64,000 bases of DNA from Multifurca ochricompacta (Eukaryota > Basidiomycota > Agaricomycetes > Russulales > Russulaceae), in the NCBI GenBank assembly GCA_022496185.1, contig WTXG01000006.1:620001-684000 (forward strand), given 5' to 3'. The notes beneath the pieces are model-generated. The model was not told where the DNA came from, ran no database searches, and saw only the letters and a program-made list of their open reading frames with translations. Below, piece after piece: positions 26,701 through 38,572 of the stretch (its first letter is position 1; each line of letters begins with the position of its first letter). The position numbers were made by a program, and so were the translations under genes.

Positions 26701-27370
26701 GCTTCTGACAGCAGCCCCTCGCGCATTTCAGCATATAAAGCTAGAATCGTGACAAATACGTCAAATGCGTGCTCTCCGGTGTATTTCCCTCACCATCAGT
26801 GGACGCCTTGACTGCCACAAACTTATCAAAGTTGTCTTCGACCAAAATTCGGATTGCCTCCGAGCGCGAGTCGATAGAGGTCCGCAGGTGGGCAATGCCC
26901 GCGGCTAGATCCTGATACGTGGCATTTGGATGCACAGCCGAAAGGAAAGATTTTGAGTCAAAGGACTTTGAAGTCAGAAGAACGGTAGCACCTGTCCATC
27001 GTCACGCATATAAGTTACATAAAACGTTTAAATATGCGACGTCTAGACAGACGGGACTCCATATCCATATCCTTCACGCTGTCATCAAATAAAGGGATGT
27101 AAGATTGACCACAATATTAATGGATGCACGCACTCAATAAATTCCCCGAGGCCCAAAGGGTCGCCTTCTTCTACACTCCCAGTGGGGCCAACGAGTTGTC
27201 CGGCAAGTGAATCCTCATGATCAACCTCTTCCCATTTCCTTATGTTATACACTTTTCAGCTTGAGTACATCATAACAATAGTTCTCTCACACTTACGTTG
27301 GTATCAACGAGGATATTCTATACGCCTTGAGTAAAGATGCTTCGTCAATGGAGAAATTTAAACGACCCAT
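23763..27370 (-). CDS. SEC5: Exocyst complex component SEC5 (EXOC2)
   Basis: Subunit of the exocyst, which tethers secretory vesicles to the plasma membrane. The start is taken at ATG 27370-27368 because it opens [20 protein letters not shown], which splices to [17 protein letters not shown] and then [30 protein letters not shown] (about 26980-26890, described in two parts), the signature start of the Sec5 core. Further landmarks: [40 protein letters not shown] (about 26600), [19 protein letters not shown] (about 26420-26350), [20 protein letters not shown], a long helical middle (25855-24780), [20 protein letters not shown] (about 24545) and the C-terminal [17 protein letters not shown] (about 24050). 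About eleven introns. The last exon runs to a stop complement at 23763-23765 through a charged Arg/Glu-rich tail that may be partly intron. Confidence 0.9.
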
Positions 27371-27478
27371 GAGTCACGGGGGACTCGGCTATATGCGTCG
27401 TTTTCTCGGGATCCCTTGCAATTTTTCAAGGCTACCTCGAAAGTTTCTCGATAAATGCGCGTTTGAGTTTTGGTTTCA

Positions 27479-27516
<38 letters not shown>

Positions 27517-27517
27517 T
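27479..27517. repeat. GGTCAA hexanucleotide repeat
   Basis: About six perfect tandem copies of GGTCAA, about 110-150 bp upstream of the SEC5 start codon on the opposite strand. Confidence 0.85.
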
Positions 27518-29966
27518 CAAAGTGACAATCGGTAGAACCGGGCCGGAAATAGTTCAATGACTGGCTGACCAATTATCCTTTCCTCTTTTCCTGTGTTCTG
27601 TTGCTGTGCAGCTGTGCAGCGGCGTTGTGTAAATTCAGTAAATTCTCTGAAAATTGGGATTGGGCGCTACAGCTCAACTCCCTCATAATGTGTATCTGTA
27701 TCAACCAATTGACCTTGTCGACGCTTGCTATCGTTTACTGTCTTCATACTCTTGTACTGTTCTGGTCGGCGCTGATCCTTCATTCTTCCCTCGCTTCTAT
27801 CAAGACCGCACCGCGGAGATTAGGGCAAGCATTTCGGCATGCTTGTCCAGATGCACAGATACTCCTCTGTTACTCCACTCCGTCGTCACCGTCACCTTAT
27901 CTCCTCAGACTCCGATGCAGGTCCCCGCCGCTGTTGATGTACACTCGGGAGAGTGGGAATTTGGACAGCCGCACGATACTCGACTATCCTGTGCCGTCAT
28001 ACGGCTTCCACTTTTTCCAGCGAGGTCTTCGCATCCACGAATCCGGTATACCATCAGTCTTGGGTATTAGGAAGCCCACCTACGACTCAAAAGAGCTCAA
28101 CTTCTGCCAGGCCCTTCCTTCGGTGTCTTATGTCCCGGGATATACCAAGTTCGCTTGATGGAATCTTGATAACTTACCTGTCGTAACGCGCATCTTCCCG
28201 TGCGAGGGCAGCGTCTACCGTCTCTGACACAGCTGGCACCGGAACACTCCCCATCATAGCGCTACAGGTATGGTGCCTTTTATCCGTTTCTCGTGACCCA
28301 TGCCGCATATTCTCGCGCCTGGCTCTATCGTGGAGAATTGCACACAAAGTTGCCAAGGACCATGGTTCGATTATCGTTTTGAGTAGCTAGACTGTAATTT
28401 ATTCCCGGGGATGATGTTTTAAATGCAAGCCATCGACTCATAAGCGATCAGCGTCCATGCACCCAGGCCCTCAGTGCATCATGCGTCCGGTGTGATAATA
28501 GTTAACTGATTATAGGTCCGGCATTTCCACACTGTGATGCGGTAGAAAACAGTCTCCGTGGTGGTGTGTGTATGATAACCCTTTTTTCGAACCGTCTATC
28601 TCAGTTCCATGGTAAAGGGCTGAGGTGAGCTGATACGCGCTTCCACTGCTTCACCAAATGCCGCACTCTCCCCTTCTGCTTCTGCATTCACGTTCTGTTC
28701 ACCCGCCTACCCCTTACTCGGGTGTCAAAAAAACGAGAATTCGAGACTTCGAGACTTCGAGACTATTTCTCCGCCGATTCGCGAGCGAATGAACATGCCG
28801 TACAGCATCGCTCTGCATCGAACGTATCACAATTAGGAAACGACACTGCTATGAATCGTGAACTGCCATGACCAACATCTTCAAGCTGCGACAGTGAGAC
28901 GGTGCCACCGTCATTCAGTAACATAGGTCTGCGTTTATGATAGATACAAGAACACCAGGCCAAGGTCGCCATTCGGTGAATGACATGACTCTACTGATGC
29001 TGCACACGACGCTGTTGTGATCGTCTGATGCGCCGTGGTGTCGGTTACTCGAGGCGGCTTTCCAGGAGGCTTCAGGCTTCAAAGCTTCAACATCCTCATT
29101 TGTTTGCACCGCGTTCCTAGGCAATCAGGTGACACGGAAAGAAATTTGAGGCATCACCGTTACCGTCCTCATTGCCCTATCTAGCCAATAGCCAACAAAT
29201 TTAAGATGGGGATCACCGGGTGTTATATATAGGGCCCGAGAGTTTTTCGGCACAGGACTTTTAACCCAAGCTGAACGCTCGAAGGGGAATGTTCTTGTTT
29301 GGTTGGTCACCCTTTCCGGGCTGTTATTCTTAGTGAGGGCCGTTGCCGAAGTCCGTGATACCATGTGTGAGGTTCGCTAAGCGGTCCCTTGCAACCCTAC
29401 GATCTCAGCTGTCTGCGTCATCTATGACATCCTGATCCCTATCCTCATCTCGCTTCTCAGATTAGCGGTATGACTGATTCCTGTTCCGTGTACGTCGGAG
29501 ATTTGGAAGTACTGAGCGGAGGCACCCCACCACACTGGCCTGCCCGGAGTACGGGCCAGGGGACGGTGATAGATGTGAGCACATACCTAAAGGGCTGTCC
29601 AACGTTCCGCGAATACAAACAAGAGAGAGGATCTCGCGCGAACTAGTAAGCTGAGGCTTCCGAATCGGAGGAAAGGAATCGGGTTTATTAGCATACGACT
29701 TAGGCTCACACGTCTGGATATAATCACACAGTATACATCACACCGGAAAGAAACATTACATTGGCACTGAAGGCCCTGTTGCGATATCGAATAAACTTGG
29801 ATCTGCTCTGCATCGTGCCATTGTGTCGTAGCTGTGGCCAAAGAAAATAAAAAGTACATTTCACAGACGTTTAGCATTGAAAACCAAATGGGGGTGTGAC
29901 GCGAATATGGCCACAGAGGGTATGTGTGAGGATAAGTAAGGATAAGGCGTAGTATAATTTGTTTAT

Positions 29967-29998
29967 GTTCAAGGTTCAAGGTTCAAGGTTCAAGGTTT
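29967..29998. repeat. GTTCAAG heptanucleotide repeat
   Basis: Four tandem copies of GTTCAAG, the last diverging to GTTTAG. Confidence 0.85.
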
Positions 29999-30222
29999 AG
30001 CCCCAGCTCAAGCCCACTCGGACACGGGAGTTGCCGCCCGCCCGCCCCCCCTTTCCTAAAGAAGAAAAAGAATGTTAATTATATAATCGAGGATAATCGG
30101 GAAATCCCGAGGGTTCCAACAACCACGTGGTAAGAGGTAAGGCCGACAAGTAACCCAGACACGGCAACACGGCAATCGAGTCTCATTCAACTCGTTCCAA
30201 TTTCATTCAATTCCTTTGCCGT

Positions 30223-32723
30223 ATGAGCCAGTCCAAGACGGACTGTGAGTCTTCTAAAGAAAAAAAGGAGAGCCCTTTCAATCAGGAGGGCTTCTTATAG
30301 TCAGTCGGCACATTGTTCCTGCTTTTCTCCCCCTTGTTTACGAAAATTTAGTTCAGTTCTCAACCTTCCAAACACCGCGTCAGCAGATGAAGTCAGGGAA
30401 AGATATAGGTCTTTGTCTGTCTTGTTTCATCCTGACAAGCAACGTGAAGAGAACACGAGATATACTGCATCTAAGCGATTTTTAGAGATTCAGAAAGCAT
30501 ATGAAGGTATGAAAGACGTGTCTTATTTCTTCGTCTCTCATCTCACCTAGTCATGGAATCCAAATTTTAGTGTTATCGGATCCGTTTTCAAGGTATTACT
30601 AATGTCTGTCCTCTGTGCCGCTCATCTCTGACATGGCTGTAGAACGGTATACGATATATATGGTGCCGTGCATATTTTTCGCTCTTGTGTACCCCCTTTT
30701 TTGACGTTGACGTTGTTTAATCCAGGTTTTGAAGGAACACGTATGAAATGGCCGCCAGAGCTCCGGTCTAAACCCAGGGACGAGGTATTTCAGAATGTTC
30801 GCAGCCGCCTTCGATTTCTCACCGTAAAGGTAGCTGGTGAAGATTCTCAATCGCTCGAAATGGGAGCTCGAAGTTCAGAGAATGGAAGATTCCGTTCGCT
30901 CCCAAAGTCGTCTAGTAGTTGGTATCAACGCAAGTTCTCTTTTCCATGATCGAGGACGTGGGATCGCTGTACCTCTGCGCAAAAGGTTGCACCGCCTGCA
31001 TGAGCGACTTCAAGGAGTTCAAATGTCGTCGTTCGCTCTTAGACACAGCTTCCAGGTAATTTCTTAAGAACCTTTCCCACAGTGTGCGACGCGGCCTCAT
31101 GCGGAAGTCAGAGGGCAATCAATGACAAGACGAGAGTCATAGTAACAACCCGCGCAGTTTCAGGCAAGGCAGAAATAGGCAGCTTACTTGGGACCGTAAA
31201 ACATCAGTATTCTCCGCGACTCAATTTCGAGGTTAGCACCTCGGGTACTCCTTCAAGTGGTTGCATGACTAAATCTAGGAATTAGGCTACAGCAAGTATG
31301 ATCAGGGTGCATTTTGTTATGATGAGAGCCCGGTATCAAGGCGAAGAGGGTACCTACGTGGTCCAGACTTCGTTATCCCCTTCCTTCGAACCCGCCTTTC
31401 CACCGATCACAATAACGCATTCTCGTCGTCTGTTCAGGGATTCTATGACACAAGGCATCCTTATTTGTCACACTGGAAATCATCCTCACTTCTCGATCAA
31501 CATAGTCTCGCCTCATAGGTTCGGAGCTAAAAGCGATCCCTTCTATGCAGATGGGGAAGAATCGCAAACGAAATTGGGGTCCTGGACAGGTTTCGGCACT
31601 GGCGTGAGGCAATGGTCGTGTGGGATCAATCTGGCAGGCTTGGGAACAACCCTGAGAGTAGAATGGGGGCTGGTGTTTCCCGAATTGGCGGCTCAAGCAT
31701 CTCTCGCGATGCAACTCTCACTTGCTGGACCTGGGTGGGTAGTCACTGGGGCGTGGGGAGATGACCACACAGGTGTCACGACTACGATTGGTTTCAACGC
31801 CGCGGGTGTGGAACTAACGTTAAAGTACGTGAGTCTGCTTAATTTCCGTACCTTCGGTTGATGGAAGTGAGCGTAGTCTTTCCTACTTTGGCCAGAGACT
31901 AGTGCTACCGATTGTCCTTGCTGAAAACGGGGATATGGCGTTGGGATGCCTAGCCGCAACCTTACCTTCTGCTGTATTCATGCTGACATACTACTTCGTT
32001 CTCAAGCCCCGTCGGCGCAAACAGCGAGCGGAGTAAGATTTTCGCCATCATTTTTAGCCCACAATATGTTAAGCTCCCCCCAGGTTCTATCGCCAGGCGC
32101 GTAGGGAACTTGTCGAAGAGAGGTCAAACATACACCGCGAGATCGAGGAAACGACAATGCTCCTCAAAGAGACGGCCCGGAAGCATACTCAGGCGGAGAA
32201 GAACAAGGAAGGCATGTCCCCATGCGATTGATCGTTCACATAGCGGATTTGAGCGAACCGTTGCTGTGAAGGTTTGGTTATTCTAGAAGCCTCGTACGGG
32301 CCAACAGATCCGGATCCCGAGGCCAAAGATCTCGTGGTGGATGTGACGGTCGCGATCCAGGCTCTCGTTCACAAGAGCCAGCTATACATTCCTGGTGAGC
32401 GCCCAAAGGTAAGCCAAGTTCGGTCTTGGGGCCCCCTCAGTTGTAATCTTCTCCTCTTTTCATACCTCGCATCTACAGTCGGGCTTACAAGGGTTTTACG
32501 ACCCTGCGCCCTCATGCGCCAAGTGCTTGTGTATACGTTATAAGTTCCGAGGTCGCATGCATTATTGTGAGATCCCTGACTATAAACCGGTTGTGCTTCC
32601 TCTGGGAGGTAAGCTATACGGTCACATGCTCACGTTGGTCTTAATCATTGATAAGTTTTTGTTTTTCTCACTCATTGTTGGGGGGATGGGAGTTCAGACC
32701 ATCTTGTCGAGCCAGTTTTGTAG
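30223..32723 (+). CDS. DNAJC11-like J-domain protein (DUF3395)
   Basis: J-domain protein of the DNAJC11 family; the animal member associates with the mitochondrial MICOS/SAM complexes. M30223 gives MSQSKTD, then a likely intron (about 30244-30359) into LNLPNTASADEVRERYRSL (about 30365) and VLFHPDKQ (about 30421), which holds the Hsp70-stimulating HPD. After LSDP come PGFEGTRMKWPPELRSKPRDE (about 30725, given in part), QSRLVVGINASSLF (about 30900), a beta-rich middle with GVELTLKY (about 31806), a transmembrane-like AVFMLTYYFVLKPRRRKQR (about 31976), a charged coiled coil, and the C-terminal DUF3395 part: GLVILEASYGP, VVDVTVAIQALVHKSQL (about 32335), KSGLQGFYDPA, RYKFRGRMHYCEIPD (about 32539). 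An intron joins LPLG to DHLVEPVL, stop TAG 32721-32723. The exact first splice site is uncertain. Confidence 0.87.
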
Positions 32724-33808
32724 TGGTAGTGGTGGCGTAGACATTGTATTATTGTTTGCACACATACACACATCCGTTCATTCTTTTGTTGTTAACCACC
32801 ACTTTGTCTGGATCCGTGGAGTCTTGTTCATTTAAGCGCACTACCCATTCACGGATTCACCGGCACGAGTGACAGAAGGAGAATCCAACCTTTATTTCAA
32901 GTTGCCAATTTAAGATCGGCTAAAAGGTGCTTGCATGTGGGCACAAAATAGTAAATTTGATCTCGAAGTACCGGCCGGGAAATGAGGGCTTGCGGATGCT
33001 CGCGGAACAGAAACTGTGGGTAAAGCCGATGATGACGAGACGGAATCAAGTGATCTAATATTTGAGTTGTGAGTTTGAGGGGAGAGGGAAAGGGAGGGAG
33101 GAGAGAGAAAAAGTAATATTGTACGTACGTATGTAATGTCATTGTCAAAAATAAAAATGATGTACAAAAAATAAAATAAAATAAAATAAAATAAAATAAA
33201 AATAAAATATCTATCAAATCTATCCTATCGGCTCGGTAGTAAATAAAAAAAAAGAGGAGAGAGGACACCTCCCCCTTCCCTAGCATCCCCTTCCTCCATC
33301 CCCTTCGGCCCTTTCGGAGGGGAGGGGACTGGGCTGGTTGGACTGAGGTCGCCCCATTGGGAACACGTGTTCCCTTGGTCATTGTTCCGACCTGAAAACC
33401 CAGTTACAGTAGTTAGCACACGCTCGGATGGCCGCTGTCAAACTACATCTCATCGGATCGACGGCTAGACAGTTCAAATATCGTAAGAGCCGTAAAAGGA
33501 TTCGGAAGGAAGACAAGACAAGACAAGGCAATACAAGCTATTGGCGACTCCTCGGCGTCACCTTATTGATGAAGCTCGGGTTGATCATGAGCTGGGAGAG
33601 CCATTCCCCTTCCGTGAAGTTACAGCGCGCTTATGTGTTTCCAAGAACCGGATCGGCCTGAAATTTAATCATAGCTCGATACAGAAACCCTTTTGAAAAG
33701 CCAATATAAGCTTCTTAGGCCCGGAACCTTTTTTTGTCCCTGGCCTGTCCGCTATATTGTCTGGCTCTTTCGTGCCACCATGTCTCCATTCTATCCCCTC
33801 TCGCCCAC
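32724..33808. other. Intergenic, about 1.1 kb, DNAJC11 3' flank and WOPR-gene promoter
   Basis: Contains the DNAJC11 3' end, an AT-rich ATAAA/AAAAT microsatellite at 33161-33209 and a CACGTG at 33364-33369. Open frames at 32897-33382 (-) and 33428-33661 (+) are low-complexity, with no conserved motif. No gene supported. A long leader is usual for WOPR regulators (inference). Confidence 0.5.
33161..33209. repeat. AAAAT pentanucleotide A/T microsatellite
   Basis: About nine copies of an AAAAT-like unit with one extra A. Confidence 0.85.
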
Positions 33809-35101
33809 ATGTCTCCAACATATCAGCAACAACCGACCCTTCAAAACGCGCGTATACGCACCGCTCAGGATGCCCTTCAAGTCTTCTTTGCTGTGGCACG
33901 CAATGTCCTTACCTTACTCACTCGTCGGCTCGATGCCGATGAGCGCAAGGCAATCCGTTCCGGCAACGTCTATATTTGGGAGGACCGCAGCGCGTCCACC
34001 GTAGATAATGGGGGCCTCACCATGGAACGGTGGTACGCTAATAGTCTCGCTTGATCTCCTGTGGTTATCTTAGCGTCCCCTCCCTTCTAGGACCGACGGA
34101 ATGTCCTGGGGTCCATCGCGCATACGAGAGGTTTGTCTGACTTCCCAAACACTACTCTTTGCAAGTGTTCATCTCTTTTATCGCCTCGCAGGAATTTCTA
34201 TTTTATTACCAACGAGATCCTGCTCAAGAACGCCTTTCTAGTGGTGGAGGGTATGTACTGACCCATAATTTCTCGTATAGAACTCAGCTCACAGTCATTT
34301 CCAGGAGAATGAGCTTCCCCCTTCAAGACAGTGATAAACTGATTAAGCAGACATACAGTGTCTATGTATTCCTACCGGAGGATAGAGGTCAGGATATCAC
34401 CCGTAAATGGCATTTGAGTACGTGACCGGTCCAGAGTTTGGATTGTCTTTTGATATCAGGCTTCCGCAGCTGCCTATTTTAATCAAAGGACAGTCGACGA
34501 GCTGACTCCAATTGAAGATGTCCCCAACGTTGGTCGGTTCCCGGTTCCGGATGGCCTTTTCAAGAGCGCTCGTGCGACCAAGAGCAAGAGAGAAGACCCA
34601 AAGCGCATTGCCTCGGGGACACCTGCGGGGTCAGATAGTTATACACTGTCGTCAGACTCGGGCGCTTTGTACACTATATTTCCTTCCTCGGGTAATGGGC
34701 CGCAAACTGCACATGCATACACCAAGGATGGCACTTCACGGAGCCATCCCTTGACACCGGTATCAGCAGAACCTAGTACATGGTCAGGGCCTTCAGGCTC
34801 TGGAGTTCCTAATTCCCGCTCCCCCCACCGACACTCTGCACCCTCACAGACGCTCCCAAGGCCTGTTCCAACACCCGTTCCTACAGCCTCTCAAATGAGG
34901 CTTCCAGGCGTCAGACATCCTCCATCTCTGGTCCCATTAGAGTATCTTCAATCGTGCTCGAATACGAGAGATCCTACAGATGAACGGATGCTTCAACAAC
35001 TTTCCACTACTCGTGCACCAACTGACCCGAGTAAATCGCCCATTGGCCCTGGTGCAAATGTGGGCCGCATGACGCCTTATAGCGGCTTTCGATCTCCATA
35101 G
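33809..35101 (+). CDS. WOPR-domain transcription regulator (Gti1/Pac2 family)
   Basis: DNA-binding regulator of the Wor1/Gti1/Pac2 family, which controls morphology and development in fungi. The ATG at 33809 starts MSPTYQQQPTLQNARIRTAQDALQVFF (given in part). The first WOPR half has SGNVYIWEDR (about 33960), GLTMERWTDGMSWGPSRIRE across an intron (about 34014-34130), and EFLFYYQRDP (about 34193). The second half has KLIKQTYSVYVFLPED (about 34336), TRKWHL and, after an intron, TAYFNQRTVDEL (about 34470-34505). A Ser/Pro-rich tail with basic KSKRED (about 34580) runs to the TAG 35099-35101. The order W-E-x-R, RWTDG-x-xWG-PS-R, KQTYSV and RKWHL-TAYF is diagnostic. The upstream ATG 33780 is out of frame. 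Confidence 0.92.
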
Positions 35102-35727
35102 CCTCTCATGGCAGCGCAGTGACCCCTCGCGAGACTTGCTTGCCGCGTTTGGTGTCGCCCAACCAAGGGCCTGCTTTTAGGCGGCGCCCGGAGGGGACCG
35201 CTGCCCCTTTCCCTAGGTTCAAAGGCGACATATCCAATATTTTTTTCTTTCCTATTTCGAAGAACGAATGAACACCTGCAGATTCGCTGTACCTGTTCTT
35301 CCCATGTATTGTTAACTCGTTGCATTATTCGCGTTGACTACTTTGGCTAGACAACGTGTATTTTCCTTGCGCCCAGTTGGGCTTGCATGTTCTTTCTTGT
35401 CCCTCCTCCCTCAATACACACGGGCTTGATGGTGGCCACTTGACTGAATTATCTCACTTATCACCTCAGAAGCTACTTCTTTTGTTATGGTTACGTTATG
35501 TGGGTGTGTGTTACAACAAGGCTTGCGCAACGGATTTTGCCTGATTGTACTGAGAGATGATGCTTTATTGAGACGTGATACGTGCGGGGTGTAACTTTAT
35601 TGTTCAAACGAGGAATATGACAAGATGCAGAGACGCCGATGGACTATTACATCTCCATTCAATAAATATACTTTTACCAAGATATTTGTGAATAGAAGGG
35701 GGTGAAATCGCGGGACAATGACCAAGA

Positions 35728-35762
35728 ATATATATATATATATTGTTGTTGTTGTTGTTGTT
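35728..35762. repeat. Compound TA and GTT microsatellite
   Basis: About eight TA units followed directly by about six GTT units. Confidence 0.85.
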
Positions 35763-37125
35763 CCCTTACAGTAATAAGAAATGAACCTGATCAATGGAAT
35801 GGTGGGCTGGGCTGGAACAGGAAAAGGGCGCAAGTGCGCCGCCGAATGGATGTCTGTCCAGCGAAAAGGGATCACCCGGGAACCAAGCCAAGCATCCCGC
35901 GGCGGCGCAAGATTATCGATCTAACCATCATGTTATATGTAAGTGAACTGCCCTGTGGCGACCACCGTTTGATGTGATGAAGGAAGAAAGACGGGAAGTC
36001 AGTGCTGGTGTCTTAACCTTGAAGTGCCCGAGTTCAACAGGTGACCTCGATCCACGACCTTGTCCATTAAAAACGTAACTTTCGAAAGCAGAAATATATC
36101 CATACGGAGGTAACTGAGGAAGAAGTTATAGGTCATTGGCACGCGAGCTGTGTGACCACCGCCCGACGGAACAGAGCATGAACCCTCGCGGTGCCAAGGT
36201 GCTAATGAGCTTACACTCCTTGCTTAGGGAAAATCATCAAAAATCAAAAAAAAAAAACAAAAATAACAAGAAACGACAATGACAACGACAGCGATAATAG
36301 GTAGGTCCGTCAGTCAGGACGTAACCCAGCCGTCCGGGGGAATAGCACCCTTCATTTAACCATGTCGGGCTTGTTTACAGCAGCAAGACCTCTAAATGCG
36401 GGGGTGTCATCGTGTCACCGTTTGAGGCGATACAGTGGCGGTGAAAGGTTGCAACAATAGGGACAGGCCGTTGATAGGCGAATTGACTTGGCTTTCTATT
36501 TTCCCGGTTCCCGCTTCGCAACGTAAGAATTATTAAGAATCATTCCGCAACCGCAACTTGCTGGCTTTGCCCTCATTGCAGCACGGCATACGGCACCAGA
36601 AACACCTCGATATGCAAGCCAACCCGGATAGTTCTAGCAGTCGTGGAAATGGACATTGGGAACATCACAACATCGCCACGGCCACGGGCTTCTACAAATG
36701 ACAACTTGCTTGTCTCTTTGCTGAGGTTTAAAGTGTTTCATGAGGAAAGCCTCCCCGCGTATCTCCCTCTCTCTGTGTTCGCAGTTCCTCTATTGAGGAA
36801 GAAAAGTGTGCCGGACTCGTTCAGACCTAAAACTGGCACATTTATTCGTCCCTGTCAGGGCCGTTGCTACTTGCGTCTCCTGTGTAGCAATTCGTGCACT
36901 CTCGTCGTCGCGAATACCTCGACGGCTCGTTGGTAGAATTCCATCCATTCCTTCTGGAGTGATGAGTGCCCCGGCCGGTGTAATGTGACTTGCTCTTGTC
37001 CGTCTGTCTACTTCTCGACCCTCTGACACCACATATCTGTCTGCCTACTGACCAATCAAAACGCGTGCCTCTATGTCAGAAGACTTTGCGTCTACTTTTG
37101 CTTTCCAGATGCTGCTGTGCTGTGC

Positions 37126-37150
37126 TGATGATGATGATGATGATGACGAT
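37126..37150. repeat. GAT trinucleotide microsatellite
   Basis: About eight copies of GAT, the last interrupted (GACGAT). Confidence 0.8.
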
Positions 37151-38279
37151 GAGGCAGGTGTCATAATTCGCCGTGCAGTCGTGTACTAGGGCCGATGACA
37201 CCTCTAGAAAAATAAAGCCTTCTCTCTCGGCTGGAGCATATAAAAAAAATAGGAAGCGAAACGTGGGCAGTCTTTTCTTAAGAACAGTAGTTGTATTGAC
37301 CACGGGTTCAATTTATTTTTTTTAACTGCATTTAGGATGGCCAAGAAACCTCCCCCCCCCTCGCCCCCCTCCCCCCGGAGCGACCGCACAAGGCAGACAA
37401 CAGCCTGTCCCTCTCGACTCCCCTCCCTCGGCACCATGGACGCTGAACAGTTCGCCTTTGTGAGTTGCAACGAAATCAACCAGGTCATCCTTTCACTTTA
37501 TCTGGTTTGCCGTTCTGAGCCATTAGGGTGGCTCCAGGTCGTGGTTGGTTAACCGATTTCATAAAATGGAACGCGTCAGGAGACGTTCACTCTACCTTTA
37601 CGTCTACGTTAGCAAAGCGCCCACGCTGCTCGACTCAATCGACGATGCTTGATCCGATCGTGTTAGGTCACTGGTCACCGGGCATCGTTGGAGCCGCGAG
37701 GGGAGTTGACTTGCGCCGACATTCCCAGGCAATAATCCTTAGGCTAGGGACCTACTGTCGACCTAGCCCCAGGCAGACCGGGAACCAGTGCAAGCCTACC
37801 TGTCAGGGTCTTGCTTCTCGACTGGCCGGACTCATCCCTACATGAGCGACAGTGGCGTATGCATCTGTACTCTCAGCTCACAATTGACACGCCCCGACTA
37901 CTCCGCAGCCTTTTTGTAGATACATATACTGTTCCTATTATGCTATCTTTAGGAAATATGTAATTGATGGACCGTTCAGGAATACTAGAATACAAGGGTT
38001 CCTAAAAATAAAAATATTGAGAAGAATATATTTCTCTCTCTATCTCAACTTGGGGTAGGAAGGGGTGGAGTGGCGGGTGGCGGTGGCGGTGGCGGTTAGC
38101 CTTTTGTTTTCGTAGAAATGGATGGGTGGATATGCTTCGGATAACGGGGTTGCAGAAGGCGCGATCACCATGCGAGGGGTTGCGCGCGATATCTATATGT
38201 CGTGTGTTATCCATTTCTAGGTAACATTCCATTTAGCGCTCAGCGGTCGGTCTTGGCGGCGGCGGCAGCGGCGGCCTCA

Positions 38280-38296
38280 CCCCCCCCCCCCCCCCC
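38280..38296. repeat. Poly-C homopolymer (about 17 C)
   Basis: A single run of about 17 cytosines following a GGC/GGCGGC-rich stretch. Its exact length should not be trusted, given other signs of homopolymer miscalls. Confidence 0.75.
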
Positions 38297-38545
38297 GCCA
38301 GCGATTCGCACATGACATGACCCCGGTGAACCCCGTGTCTTCGAGATGACTTGAGTGTTGGTGAGCTCGATCGGTTGGTCGACAGTAAGGTTCGCGCGAG
38401 TGTCGCCAACGTCAGCGGGATTCAGACTTGGACGTCATTGCCAAAAGAGATGCTGTAGAAAAATCGGGCGTTTCATCTCCGCGATTTGAGGTCCGTACAC
38501 AACACATTGGGTCCGTCTTCCCATGGGCGGGCGAGGCAGGCACTT

Positions 38546-38572
38546 GTCACTTGACTTGACTTGACTTGACAT
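38546..38572. repeat. CTTGA pentanucleotide microsatellite
   Basis: About five tandem copies of CTTGA. Confidence 0.85.

Larger units (their letters stand above)
27371..30222. other. Gene-poor stretch, 2.85 kb, between SEC5 and DNAJC11
   Basis: No gene recognised on either strand. Contents: the SEC5 promoter; a GGTCAA repeat at 27479-27517; a 185-codon open frame at 27601-28158 (+) that overlaps a second protein-like open frame at 27654-28070 but matches nothing I know; a GAGACTTC repeat at 28735-28764; many short open frames on - at 28760-29980 without coherent composition; a GTTCAAG repeat at 29967-29998; and a CACGTG at 30124-30129 about 95 bp upstream of the DNAJC11 start. No transposase, reverse transcriptase or tRNA signature was found. 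Confidence 0.5.

Noticed and set aside
28570..28620. Possible tRNA T-arm (GGTTCGA on the minus strand)
   Set aside because: No matching acceptor stem, D-arm or anticodon loop can be folded around it.
32897..33382. 161-codon minus-strand frame at 33 kb
   Set aside because: Phe/Tyr/Ile-rich product of the A/T microsatellite read backwards; not protein-like.
36643..36936. 97-codon open frame (+) in the 35-39.7 kb gap
   Set aside because: No domain, no hydrophobic or coiled-coil pattern, and an opposite-strand frame (36790-37032) overlaps it; such frames are expected by chance.
37337..37552. MAKKPPPPSPPSP-type open frame
   Set aside because: The proline run is only a translated poly-C tract; the remaining residues show no family pattern.
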